In this document: piece by piece, positions 16,675-24,253 of the stretch | Numbering within the stretch: position 1 is the first letter of the stretch | Layout of the letters: each line of letters begins with the position of its first letter | Origin: Actinoplanes sp. L3-i22 | GTDB lineage: Bacteria > Actinomycetota > Actinomycetes > Mycobacteriales > Micromonosporaceae | Direction: 5' to 3' | DNA length: 64,000 nucleotides | Assembly: GCF_019704555.1 (NCBI RefSeq) | Contig: NZ_AP024745.1 | Coordinates: 7,076,501-7,140,500, forward strand | Translations under genes and position numbers: made by a program | The notes under the pieces: model-generated | Databases searched by the model: none | What the model was told of the DNA's origin: nothing | Seen by the model: only the letters and a program-made list of their open reading frames with translations

Positions 16675-17345
16675 CGGACCTCCCGTGGACTCGCGTCATC
16701 CCCGGTGGATGAGCCCCGGGTCCAGTTCCGGGGCCGCCAGTTCTCGACCACCTTGGCGACCGCGGTGACCAGGAAGAGCTGGCCGGTGAGCGCCTCGAAG
16801 ACGGCGATCGTCTGGGCCGGGTTGCCGGCCGGGACGAGGTCGCCGTACCCGGTGGTGGTCACCGTGACGAAGCTGAAGAACAACGCCTCGGACAGCGGCG
16901 GGTCACCGCGCTCGCCGAAGAGCGGGCCGGACTGGATCGCCGCCAGGCACTCGTAGGAGAACGCGAACGCCATCCCGATCAGCAGGTACGCGGCCAGCGC
17001 CCCGAGCATCGTCTGCAGGTCGACCCGCTCCCGGCGGCCCAGGTCGCGGACGATCGCGATCGGCGCCAGCAGGTACAGCACCGCGGCCGCGGAGAACGCG
17101 ATCCCGGTCAGCGGGCCGATCCGCAGCGCGCTGGCCAGGCCCGCGGCCAGGGCCAGCACGAACACGACCGCGCCGGCCACCCGGAGCCCGGGCCGGGCCC
17201 GGGCCACCCGCAGCGACTGCCAGACCGTGGCGGTCTGCACGGTGAGCAGGACCGTCACCACCCAGCGCCGCTCGGCGAACAGCGCCAGCACGTAGGTGCT
17301 CACGATCAGGAGCAGGACGACGCCGTACCCGAAGCGGGGTTTCAT
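16671..17345 (-). CDS. Two-TM-pore potassium channel family protein
   Basis: The 224-residue protein has four N-terminal hydrophobic helices, then a classic pore: FVTVTTTGYGDLVP with the K+ selectivity filter TTTGYGD at about residues 163-169, followed by a last TM helix and a short polar tail. It is an ion channel of the Ion_trans_2 type, with no RCK or cyclic-nucleotide domain visible. Its ATG overlaps the stop of the upstream 74-residue protein by 4 bp (ATGA), suggesting stoichiometric or regulatory coupling with that small protein. Confidence 0.9.
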   Translation of the reverse strand: MKPRFGYGVVLLLIVSTYVLALFAERRWVVTVLLTVQTATVWQSLRVARARPGLRVAGAVVFVLALAAGLASALRIGPLTGIAFSAAAVLYLLAPIAIVRDLGRRERVDLQTMLGALAAYLLIGMAFAFSYECLAAIQSGPLFGERGDPPLSEALFFSFVTVTTTGYGDLVPAGNPAQTIAVFEALTGQLFLVTAVAKVVENWRPRNWTRGSSTGDDASPREVR

Positions 17346-17566
17346 CCGGCGGGATCGTCGTCCGCCGGCAGGCGGCGGACCTCGATCAGCCGCAGCCCCA
17401 GCCCGTGGATCCGGGAGATCAGGCCGACCACCGCGGACTGATCCGGGAGACTGCCGTGCAGCACGGTCTCCGGCGGCTCGACGCTGACGGTCAGGTCGCG
17501 CAGCTCGTCGAGCACCTCGTCGGGAATCACCCCGGAGACCCGGACCTGGTAGGTCGCGTCGGACAT
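17342..17566 (-). CDS. Small soluble alpha/beta protein coupled to the K+ channel
   Basis: The 74-residue protein has an alternating pattern (YQVRVSGVIPDEVLDELRDLTVSVEP, then TVLHGSLPDQSAVVGLISRIHGLGLRLIEVRRL) like a compact ferredoxin-like or ACT-like fold. It shares this pattern with the 68-residue product at 46195, so the two are probably paralogues. ATG 17566 is chosen over GTG 17575 because AGGAGG lies 8 bp upstream. It starts 12 bp after the M48 gene and overlaps the channel gene by 4 bp. A ligand-sensing role is a guess. Confidence 0.75.
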   Translation of the reverse strand: MSDATYQVRVSGVIPDEVLDELRDLTVSVEPPETVLHGSLPDQSAVVGLISRIHGLGLRLIEVRRLPADDDPAG

Positions 17567-17578
17567 GGTGGCCACCTC

Positions 17579-18388
17579 CTAGTCAGCGGCGCGGAGCAGA
17601 CCGAGCCGGAACAGCCGCTCGATGCGCCGGACGGTGTACGGGTGCGACTGCGGGAGCTGGGCCAGCTCGACCCAGAACCCGCGCAGCGCCTGGCCCTGCC
17701 GGATCAGCTGGTGCACGTCGGTGGTGTGCTCGGTGTGCCGCCCGGAGGCGAGCAGCACCAGCCCGGTGGCACCGGACGGGCACAGGTGCGCGCCCTGCCG
17801 GTCGCAGGAGTACTCCCGCAGCCGGGACAGGGTCGGCCCGAGCACCGGGATCCGTTCGGAGTAGGCGACCGAGAGCTGGTACCACAGCGAGACGTGGTGC
17901 AGCCGGATGTGCCCGAGCTCGTGGCCGAGGATGAACTTCAGGCCCTCCCGGTTGTTCTGCTGCAGGTTCGCGAACAGCTCGTTGGAGAGCACCACGTAGT
18001 CGTGGCCGGTGGCCTGGGCGGCGAACGCGTTCAGCGTGCCGTTGCCGTTGGCCAGGTAGAGGGTCGGCCGGCGGGGCAGCCCGAGCCGGTGGGCGAAGTC
18101 GTCGGCGGTCTTGTACAGCTCGCCGTACTGATGTGGACTCAACTCGACCGCGGTGCCGCGCACCGAGGCGCGCTGCGTCTCACGGATCACCACCAGGACC
18201 GGAACCAGCAGCAGCAGCCCGATGAAGGCGCTGCGCACGGCGGTCGCCCAGCCGGTGTCCACCAGCCGATCCGGCAGGTAGGGCAGGGTGATCGCGGCCT
18301 GCAGGATCAGCCAGATGATGATCAGGTTGAGCACCACCATGAACACGTAGAACGGCATCTCGGCCGGGTGCCGCAACCGTTGGGACAC
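17579..18388 (-). CDS. M48-family zinc metalloprotease, membrane-bound (HtpX-like)
   Basis: The 269-residue protein has two N-terminal membrane helices and a gluzincin domain with HELGH at residues 156-160 and the third zinc ligand E192 in REYSCDRQGA. This is the HtpX/Ste24 plan of a membrane quality-control protease with a cytosolic active site. It heads a six-gene operon (protease, 74-residue protein, K+ channel, DUF2550, DUF7144, HdeD) ending at a strong terminator. The minus arm of the palindrome at 18463 (-10 GAAAGT) is its likely promoter, and GGAGGACTC lies before the start. Confidence 0.9.
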   Translation of the reverse strand: MSQRLRHPAEMPFYVFMVVLNLIIIWLILQAAITLPYLPDRLVDTGWATAVRSAFIGLLLLVPVLVVIRETQRASVRGTAVELSPHQYGELYKTADDFAHRLGLPRRPTLYLANGNGTLNAFAAQATGHDYVVLSNELFANLQQNNREGLKFILGHELGHIRLHHVSLWYQLSVAYSERIPVLGPTLSRLREYSCDRQGAHLCPSGATGLVLLASGRHTEHTTDVHQLIRQGQALRGFWVELAQLPQSHPYTVRRIERLFRLGLLRAAD

Positions 18389-18462
18389 GGAGTCCTCCTT
18401 CCCCCCGCGGTCCGGGACGCCGCGGCTCGCTGCCGACTTTCCGCGTCGCCGCGCCGCGCCAC

Positions 18463-18481
18463 CTCATCCCGCCGGAGTGAG
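18463..18481. promoter_or_regulatory. Shared palindrome, bidirectional (M48 operon / lipid kinase)
   Basis: CTCATCC-CGCCG-GAGTGAG. Rightward, GAGGCT (18503-18508) follows after exactly 21 bp, leaving an mRNA leader of about 50 nt before the kinase ATG. Leftward, GAAAGT (complement of 18436-18441) follows after 21 bp and leads to the M48 operon. Confidence 0.75.
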
Positions 18482-18563
18482 GCCGGTGGATGGCGCCCCG
18501 GGGAGGCTTTCCAGAACACAAAGACCGGAGACCCTTTTTCGTACGTACGGACGGGAGGCCGCC

Positions 18564-19838
18564 ATGGCCGGCGAGGGACGACCGTGGATGGCCCGTCTGG
18601 CGTTCGTCGCGGCGGCCGCCGCGACGGCGGTGCTCCTGCTGGCCGCCGGGCTGGCCGCCAGCCTCGCGCTGCTGCTCACCGCGGCGCTGGGCAGCGCGGT
18701 CACGCTGACCGGCGCGTGGTGGTTCCTGACCCACCGGGGGCCGGTGCGCTGGGCGGCCGGGGTGGTCGTGGTGCTCGCCCCGGTGGTGGTGGCGGTGCTC
18801 TACGCGCGCGCGAACCTGGTCGGCGAGGTGGTCCTGTTCGGCCTGCTGTGGGCCGGCGCGGTGGCCGCCGGGCGGCGCGCCCTGGCGGTCGCCGCCGAGC
18901 CGGTGGTGCTGCGGACCCCGCCGCCGGCCCGGCCGTTCCTGATCATGAATCCGCGGTCCGGCGGCGGGAAGGTCGCCCGGTTCCGGCTCGACGAGCGGGC
19001 GGCGGCGCTGGGCGCGGAGGTGTTCCTGCTGGACGGGCCGGCGGTCGACGTGGCCGCGGTCGCCCGGCAGGCCGTGCTGGACGGCGCGGACCTGCTCGGC
19101 GTGGCCGGCGGCGACGGGACCCAGGCGCTGGTCGCCGGGATCGCCGCGGAGCACGACGTCCCGTTCCTGGTGCTGGCGGCCGGCACCCGCAACCACTTCG
19201 CGCTGGATCTCGGGCTGGACCGGGACGACCCGGCGGCCGGGCTGGACGCGCTCACCGACGGCGAGGAGGTCCGGATCGACCTGGGGCTGATCGGCGACCG
19301 GACGTTCGTGAACAACGCGTCGTTCGGCGCGTACGCGGCGGTGGTGGGCAGCGCGGACTACCGCGACGCCAAGCTGAGCACCGCCCTGGACCTGCTGCCG
19401 GCCGTGCTGAACCGGCCCTCGCCGCTGCGGCTGACCGTCGGCGGCGCCACGCTGAGCGGGCCGCAGGCCGTGCTGATCAGCAACAACGCCTACCGGATGG
19501 ATCTCGGGCGGCGGTCCGGGCTGGACCACGGGGAGCTGGGCGTGCTGGCCGTCGCGGTGCACCGCCGGCGCCCGCTGACCGTCCGGGCCGCCCGCGAGGT
19601 GGTCGTGGACGCGGACGGGCCGACGGTTCCGGTGGGGGTGGACGGCGAGGCACTGGCGCTGGCCACGCCCGTACATCTGCGAATCTGCCCCGGGGCTCTG
19701 CGGGTGCGGCTGCCCCGGCAGCGGCCGGGGGTGCCCGCCGCTCCCCCGCATCTGGACTGGAGACGGTTGCGGCGGCTGGCTTTCGCCGGCCGCCGCGGGA
19801 CTCCGTCGATCAGCGGCGGCGTCCGACCCGCCGGGTGA
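18564..19838 (+). CDS. Diacylglycerol/lipid kinase family protein with N-terminal TM helices
   Basis: The 424-residue protein starts with three hydrophobic helices (residues about 10-105). A DAGK catalytic domain follows: FLIMNPRSGGGKVARF (nucleotide loop), GVAGGDGTQALV (GGDGT at 182-186) and LAAGTRNHFALDLGL. The C-terminal half has the YegS-like beta-sandwich features. It phosphorylates a lipid or long-chain base; substrate unknown. ATG 18564 has GGGAGG 6 bp upstream and is preferred over an upstream in-frame ATG that would fall inside the palindrome. Its 3' end overlaps a minus-strand 27-codon gene. Confidence 0.87.
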   Translation: MAGEGRPWMARLAFVAAAAATAVLLLAAGLAASLALLLTAALGSAVTLTGAWWFLTHRGPVRWAAGVVVVLAPVVVAVLYARANLVGEVVLFGLLWAGAVAAGRRALAVAAEPVVLRTPPPARPFLIMNPRSGGGKVARFRLDERAAALGAEVFLLDGPAVDVAAVARQAVLDGADLLGVAGGDGTQALVAGIAAEHDVPFLVLAAGTRNHFALDLGLDRDDPAAGLDALTDGEEVRIDLGLIGDRTFVNNASFGAYAAVVGSADYRDAKLSTALDLLPAVLNRPSPLRLTVGGATLSGPQAVLISNNAYRMDLGRRSGLDHGELGVLAVAVHRRRPLTVRAAREVVVDADGPTVPVGVDGEALALATPVHLRICPGALRVRLPRQRPGVPAAPPHLDWRRLRRLAFAGRRGTPSISGGVRPAG

Positions 19839-19893
19839 CGCGGCGGGCGGTACGACGGCCGGTACGGCGGGCGACCCTGCGTGATCCGAACAT
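19810..19893 (-). CDS. 27-residue Arg-rich peptide
   Basis: A 27-codon frame runs from ATG 19893 to TGA 19810. The product begins MFGSRRVARRTGRRTARR and ends VTRRVGRRR, with 13 Arg and no acidic residue. It has a good ribosome binding site (GAGGAAGGAG, 6 bp before ATG). It lies 28 bp after the DUF6325-like stop codon on the same strand and overlaps the lipid kinase 3' end antisense by 29 bp. Similar short Arg-rich frames are, to my memory, seen near SHOCT-type genes in actinobacteria. It could bind nucleic acid or membrane. Confidence 0.6.
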   Translation of the reverse strand: MFGSRRVARRTGRRTARRVTRRVGRRR

Positions 19894-19921
19894 GATGAAC
19901 TCCTTCCTCGGCCGGGTCCGA

Positions 19922-20464
19922 CTAGGACCCGGCGTTCTCCAGGTCGTGCAGTTCCTTGGCCTGCTCGGCGCTGATCAGTCCGATCCCGATCAGGTCGAAC
20001 GGGCTGATGAAGCCGTCCCCGATCCGGTATCCGCCGGCCCGGGCGATCGCGTCGCGCAGCGGCACCGCCCAGTGGTGCTCGATCATGATCAGGGCGGCCG
20101 CGCTGTCGTTCGGGATCTCCGCCAGGACGTCCCAGGCCTGCGCGTCGTTGAAGACCTCGACCTTGCCGGCGGCGTCGGCGGCGGCGGCCCCGAGGGCGGC
20201 GCCGGCCTCCATCCCGGTCTCGCCCTCGATGCCCAGGCCGACCAGGGCGCCGATCTTGCTGCCCAGCTCGATCGCCTCCTCCCGGGTGAGGTTGCTCAGG
20301 TGCTCGACCTCCATCGCACCTTCCGGGTCCTTGTAGACGGCGAGCGCGTCGATCACCCGCACGGTGTCGTTCTGCCGCAGGCGTTCCAGCTCGGCGATGA
20401 CCTCGCCGTGGAAGTCCGGATTCCGGAAGCCCAGGACGATCAGCTGAACGGGTCCGATGGCCAT
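19922..20464 (-). CDS. DUF6325/DUF1269-like protein with SHOCT-like tail
   Basis: The 180-residue soluble protein begins MAIGPVQLIVLGFRNPDFHGEVIAEL, the opening of DUF6325-type proteins. A Gly/Ala-rich segment (GALVGLGIEGETGMEAGAALGAA) follows, then ALIMIEHHWAVPLRDAI (family block) and a C-terminal SHOCT-like helix-turn-helix (DLIGIGLISAEQAKELHDL). The function is unknown; relatives cluster with stress genes. ATG 20464 has AAAGGGG upstream. The minus arm of the palindrome at 20517 (-10 CAGGAT) is its promoter. Confidence 0.8.
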   Translation of the reverse strand: MAIGPVQLIVLGFRNPDFHGEVIAELERLRQNDTVRVIDALAVYKDPEGAMEVEHLSNLTREEAIELGSKIGALVGLGIEGETGMEAGAALGAAAADAAGKVEVFNDAQAWDVLAEIPNDSAAALIMIEHHWAVPLRDAIARAGGYRIGDGFISPFDLIGIGLISAEQAKELHDLENAGS

Positions 20465-20516
20465 GTGATGCCCCTTTCGTCGCCCTCGATCCTGGGTCGG
20501 GGCGGCCCGCGACCGC

Positions 20517-20535
20517 CTCATCCGGTGCGGGTGAG
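20517..20535. promoter_or_regulatory. Shared palindrome, bidirectional (DUF6325 / lipoprotein operon)
   Basis: CTCATCC-GGTGC-GGGTGAG is nearly perfect. Rightward, GACGCT (20557-20562) follows after 21 bp and ATG 20569 after 6 bp (leaderless). Leftward, CAGGAT (complement of 20489-20494) follows after 22 bp and leads to the DUF6325-like gene. Confidence 0.85.
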
Positions 20536-20568
20536 GACCGGGCACCGCGGGCGGGCGACGCTGACGCC

Positions 20569-20970
20569 ATGAAGCGTTTCCTGGCCCTGCCCGTCCTGCT
20601 GATCCTGTCCGGCTGCACCACCACCGCCGAGGCCACGATCGCCCCGCCGCCGGTCTGCGAGAGCTGGGACGCCGTGCAGAACACCGTGGACCACATCCGT
20701 GACGTGAACGTGTCGGCGAACGGGCTGTCCGCGCTGGGCCCGTACCTGACCCAGCTGCGCGACGAGCTCAACCAGCTCGCCGCCGACGCGAGGGCGCAGT
20801 TCAGCACCGAGGCCGACGCGCTGCGGGCCGCCACCGACCAGCTCGGCGCCAGCCTGCGGGCCGCCAAGGACAACCCCGACAGGCAACACCTTTCCGCCGT
20901 ACGGGCGTCGGTCGCGGACGTCCGGACCACCGCGAACACCCTGCACAACGTCATGCTGTCGACCTGCTGA
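20569..20970 (+). CDS. Small helical lipoprotein
   Basis: The 133-residue precursor has a lipoprotein signal (LALPVLLILSGC, Cys near residue 16). The mature part is mostly helical with Cys near each end (PPVCESW and the C-terminal LSTC), which may form a disulfide. I do not recognise a family. The ATG is leaderless, with GACGCT 6 bp upstream and the shared palindrome 21 bp before that. It is the first gene of a three-gene operon with DUF7144 and a BrkB-family protein. Confidence 0.8.
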   Translation: MKRFLALPVLLILSGCTTTAEATIAPPPVCESWDAVQNTVDHIRDVNVSANGLSALGPYLTQLRDELNQLAADARAQFSTEADALRAATDQLGASLRAAKDNPDRQHLSAVRASVADVRTTANTLHNVMLSTC

Positions 20971-20985
20971 GAGAGGAACAGGGCC

Positions 20986-21399
20986 ATGGAGGTCGAGGAA
21001 AGCCGGGCCACCGGCTGGGTCGCCTGGGTGCTCTTCGGCGGGATCCTGCTGGTCCTGCTCGGCGCGCTGCACCTGTGCCTGGGCGTGGTCGCGCTGGTCC
21101 GGCCGGAGTTCATCGCCGGCGACCGCGCCGACCAGCTGACCGACCTGTCGCCGGCCGCGATCGGGTGGATCCACGTGGTGCTCGGGGCGCTCGCCCTGAT
21201 CACCGGGCCGGCCCTGATCCGCGGCCTGGACTGGGCGCGCGCGGTGTCGGTCGGGCTCGCGGTGCTGGCCGCGCTGGTGAACTTCGTGTTCCTGGCCGTC
21301 TACCCGGCCTGGTCGGTGATCGGGATCGGGCTGGCCGGGCTGATCGCGTGGGCGGTCGCGGCGCACGGCCGCGAGGTCGCCGACGCGTACGGGTCGTGA
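20986..21399 (+). CDS. DUF7144 four-TM membrane protein (copy 2)
   Basis: The 137-residue protein has the four helices of DUF7144 but is the most divergent of the four copies: the usual YxxWGWTHL is AIGWIHVVLG, and the C terminus ends AVAAHGREVADAYGS. It has GAGAGGAACAGGGCC before ATG and lies 15 bp after the lipoprotein gene. Its TGA overlaps the GTG of the BrkB-like gene (GTGA). Confidence 0.8.
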   Translation: MEVEESRATGWVAWVLFGGILLVLLGALHLCLGVVALVRPEFIAGDRADQLTDLSPAAIGWIHVVLGALALITGPALIRGLDWARAVSVGLAVLAALVNFVFLAVYPAWSVIGIGLAGLIAWAVAAHGREVADAYGS

Positions 21400-22313
21400 T
21401 CCGCGGTCTCGACGAGTGGCAGCGGCGGCACCGGGCGCCCGGCTTCGGCTGGGCCGTCGTCCGTAAGTACCTGGACGACGGCGGGCCCCGGGAGGCCGCG
21501 CTGATCACGTACTACGGGTTCCTCAGCCTCTTCCCCGCGCTGCTGCTCGGCGTGGTGGCGGTGTCCCGCGCCCTGACCACCCGGCCCGAGCTGCGCCAGG
21601 AGGTGGTCACCGCGATCGTGCCGCCGACGCTGCGGGCCGACGTCGACGCCGCGATCGCCGCGCTGCCGACGTCGACCGCGGCCCTGGTGATCGGGCTGGC
21701 CGGGCTCGCGTACACCGCCGCCGGGGTGGTCATGTCGGCCTACGCGACCCTCAACCACCTGGCCGCGGTCCCCCATCGGCGGCGCTCCGGCCTGCTCTCC
21801 TGGGCCCTGCGGGTGCTGGCCGGGCTGGCCGTCCTGCTGGTCGGCGTGGTGACCGCCGCGCTGCTGCCGCCGGTCGGCGCGTTCGGCACCGCGTTCGCCG
21901 TGCTGCTGCTGGTGGCGTGGCTGCTGCTGGACCGGCCGGCGCCGCTGCGGGCGCTCTGGCCGGCCGGGCTGCTCGGCGCCGCGGCGGTGACGCTGCTGCT
22001 CGAGGTGGGCTCCTCGGTGCTGCCCCGGCTGATCCGCCGGGCCGGACCGGTCTACGGCGGGTTCGCCACCGCGGCGGCCATCTTCACGCTGCTCTACCTG
22101 CTCAGCAACGCCCTGGTGCTGGCCGCCGAGGTGGCCGCCGTGCGGTGGGGCCGGCTCTGGCCGCGAGGCCTGGACACCGGCCGGCCGACGGCGGCCGACC
22201 TGCGCGCGTACGAGCTGCTCAGGCGGGAGCAGGAGCGGATCGATCCGGGCCCGCCCCGGCCGGCGCGGGAGCCGGCCGATCCGGCAGGAACCACGCCGCC
22301 ACCAGGCCGATAG
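21396..22313 (+). CDS. YihY/BrkB family membrane protein (copy 1)
   Basis: The 305-residue protein has about six TM helices and the family features: REAALITYYGFLSLFPALLLGVVAVS near the N terminus and GPVYGGFATAAAIFTLLYLLSNALVLAAEVAA near the C terminus. The family (formerly misannotated as RNase BN) has no firm biochemical role. GTG 21396 overlaps the DUF7144 stop. Its last 95 bp overlap the convergent MFS gene, an unusually long overlap. Confidence 0.87.
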   Translation: MIRGLDEWQRRHRAPGFGWAVVRKYLDDGGPREAALITYYGFLSLFPALLLGVVAVSRALTTRPELRQEVVTAIVPPTLRADVDAAIAALPTSTAALVIGLAGLAYTAAGVVMSAYATLNHLAAVPHRRRSGLLSWALRVLAGLAVLLVGVVTAALLPPVGAFGTAFAVLLLVAWLLLDRPAPLRALWPAGLLGAAAVTLLLEVGSSVLPRLIRRAGPVYGGFATAAAIFTLLYLLSNALVLAAEVAAVRWGRLWPRGLDTGRPTAADLRAYELLRREQERIDPGPPRPAREPADPAGTTPPPGR

Positions 22314-23643
22314 CGCCGGTCACCCCGACCGCCAGCATGGCCAGGACGTACGCGGTGCCCGGCTGGGTGCCGAGCCCGGCGACCAGGATCGTCCCGGCGA
22401 CCGCGCCACCGAGCGCCGACCCCAGGTTCGAGACGCTGCGCGACAGCCCGGAGATCTCGCCCTGCAGGTTCTCGCCGAACGCCGACTGCACCACGTTCAC
22501 CGACGGCGTCAGCATCCCGCCCAGACCGAAACCGATCACGAACAGCCCGGGGATGAACGCCCACACCGAGCCGGACGCGAAGACCAGCGTCAGCAGCAGC
22601 ACCACCCCGACCACGGTGATCAGGAAGCCGGCCAGGATCAGCGTGCGCTGCGCCCGGCGCCGGGCGAACCGCTCCGCGGCCAGCGACGAGAGCAGCAGAC
22701 CGGCGGTCGTCGCGGTGAACACCACGCCCGTCTCGATCGCGTTGTAGCCGCGCTCCACCTGCAGATAGGCCGAGACCACGAAGGACGTGCCCATCAGCAT
22801 CAGCCACTGGGCGCACTGGGTGACCATGCCCAGGTTGGACATCCGGTTGCGGAACAGCTCGGTCGAGAGCAGCACCGGTTTCCCCACCCGTTCCTTCGCC
22901 CGGATCATGAAGAACAGCCAGGTCAGCACGGCCGCACCGGCCACCAGCAGGCCGAGCATCAGCCAGCCGTTGTTGTCCGCGGCGAGGATCCCGGAGACGA
23001 CCAGGATCAGCCCGAGCGCGGAGAGCACGGCGCCGACCGGGTCGGTGGGCCGGGTCGGGTCCGGCGGCAGCGGGTCCCGCACCCAGCGGCGGCTGAGCAC
23101 CGCGATCAGCAGCACCACCGCGGCCTGGAACACGAACGCGGCCCGCCAGCTGATCGCCGTGGTGATGAACCCGCCGATCAGCGGGCCGGCCGCCGCGCCG
23201 ATCCCGCCGAGCGCGCTGATCGCCCCGAACGCCTTCGCCCGCGAGGTCACGTCGGTGAACAGCAGCGTGGTCAGGATGTAGACCGGCGGGATCAGCATCG
23301 CCGTGCCGATGCCCTCCAGGATCGAGTTGCCGATGATCAGCACGCCCAGCCCGGGGGCGGCGGCGCTGAGCAGGGCGCCGACCGCGTACACCAGCAGGCC
23401 GACGGTCAGGCAGCGCTTGCGGCCGACCCGGTCGGTCAGCTTCCCGCCCGGGATCATCAGGGCCGCCATCACCAGCAGGAAGATCGTGATGGCCAGCTGC
23501 ACCCCGGCGACCGTGGTGTCCAGGTCCTCGCTGATGTCGTTGATCATCACGTTCATGTTGGAGCCGGCGAAGCTGCAGATGAACTGCGCCAGGGCGAACG
23601 GGATCAGCGCCCGGCGCAAACTCGACGTCTCAGTAGCGTCCAC
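22219..23643 (-). CDS. MFS transporter (DHA2/EmrB-like, 14 TM)
   Basis: The protein of about 474 residues has 14 predicted TM helices, the loop signature GGKLTDRVGRKRCLT and a motif-C-like GGIGAAAGPLIGGFI. It resembles multidrug exporters but the substrate is unknown. The C terminus is Pro/Ala-rich and is encoded in the 95 bp that overlap the convergent BrkB gene. The start overlaps the upstream Rv1733c-like gene; GTG 23643 has GGAG 8 bp upstream, and GTG 23649 is an alternative. Confidence 0.87.
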   Translation of the reverse strand: MDATETSSLRRALIPFALAQFICSFAGSNMNVMINDISEDLDTTVAGVQLAITIFLLVMAALMIPGGKLTDRVGRKRCLTVGLLVYAVGALLSAAAPGLGVLIIGNSILEGIGTAMLIPPVYILTTLLFTDVTSRAKAFGAISALGGIGAAAGPLIGGFITTAISWRAAFVFQAAVVLLIAVLSRRWVRDPLPPDPTRPTDPVGAVLSALGLILVVSGILAADNNGWLMLGLLVAGAAVLTWLFFMIRAKERVGKPVLLSTELFRNRMSNLGMVTQCAQWLMLMGTSFVVSAYLQVERGYNAIETGVVFTATTAGLLLSSLAAERFARRRAQRTLILAGFLITVVGVVLLLTLVFASGSVWAFIPGLFVIGFGLGGMLTPSVNVVQSAFGENLQGEISGLSRSVSNLGSALGGAVAGTILVAGLGTQPGTAYVLAMLAVGVTGAIGLVAAWFLPDRPAPAPAGAGPDRSAPAPA

Positions 23644-24166
23644 TGTCACGACTCCATCTCGGTCCGACCTCGAGCCATTCCCGCGTCCAGGCCCGCTCGC
23701 GCCGCCGGTCCAGCAGCGCCCGGGCGATCCGATGAAGACCGGCGAACGCGGCGGCCACGCACAGGAACACCGCGATCCCGATGGCCACCGCCTGCGCGGC
23801 CGGATCGTGGTGCACCGGCGGCGCCCGCAGCGCTCCCGACCGGTCCACCCAGATCGGGATCCGGGTCCCCGCCCGGTCACTGACCGTCGCCTGCACGATC
23901 CCGTTGCGGGACGAGCCGTCCGGCGCCGTCCAGATCGCCTTCGCGGTCTCCACCGCCGCGTTCTCCACCAGCACCGCGTCGACCGGGAACAGGTTGTCCC
24001 GCTCCCATTGCTGGGCCCGTAGATCGGAGCGGTAGCCGGCCTTCCCGGCCTGCCAGGCCAGCAGCGGCGCCCCGGCCAGAAACGTGAAGACCAGTACGAA
24101 CACCAGCAGGCTCTCGAACCGATCCGAGGTCCGGCGCAGCCGGTTGCGTTCCCGTCGCCTGAACAT
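23630..24166 (-). CDS. Rv1733c-like two-TM membrane protein
   Basis: The 178-residue protein matches the plan of mycobacterial Rv1733c: a basic N terminus (FRRRERNRLRRTSDRFES), one TM helix, an exterior beta-rich domain ending in RIPIWVDRSGAL, a second TM helix and a basic C-terminal tail. Rv1733c is a member of the M. tuberculosis DosR dormancy regulon; its role is unknown. ATG 24166 is fixed by the promoter: palindrome, 21 bp, CACGCT, 7 bp, ATG. An upstream in-frame ATG would lie inside the palindrome. It overlaps the MFS gene start. Confidence 0.85.
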   Translation of the reverse strand: MFRRRERNRLRRTSDRFESLLVFVLVFTFLAGAPLLAWQAGKAGYRSDLRAQQWERDNLFPVDAVLVENAAVETAKAIWTAPDGSSRNGIVQATVSDRAGTRIPIWVDRSGALRAPPVHHDPAAQAVAIGIAVFLCVAAAFAGLHRIARALLDRRRERAWTREWLEVGPRWSRDSGRY

Positions 24167-24200
24167 GCCGTTGAGCGTGTCCGGGCCGGGCGGGCCCCGA

Positions 24201-24219
24201 ATCATCCCGGCAGGGTGAG
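24201..24219. promoter_or_regulatory. Shared palindrome, bidirectional and leaderless both ways
   Basis: ATCATCC-CGGCA-GGGTGAG. Rightward, GACGCT (24241-24246) follows after 21 bp and ATG 24254 after 7 bp. Leftward, CACGCT (complement of 24174-24179) follows after 21 bp and ATG 24166 after 7 bp. It is the cleanest example of the shared architecture. Confidence 0.88.
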
Positions 24220-24253
24220 GGTCCGGGCAGGCGGTTCGGTGACGCTTCACCCC

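Noticed and set aside
16695..16713. GTCATCC-CCGGT-GGATGAG, a near-perfect copy of the shared palindrome
   Set aside because: It lies inside the K+ channel coding end, only about 20 bp before the DUF2550 start, and no fitting hexamer is found 21-23 bp away on either side. It may be chance, or a true site without promoter function.
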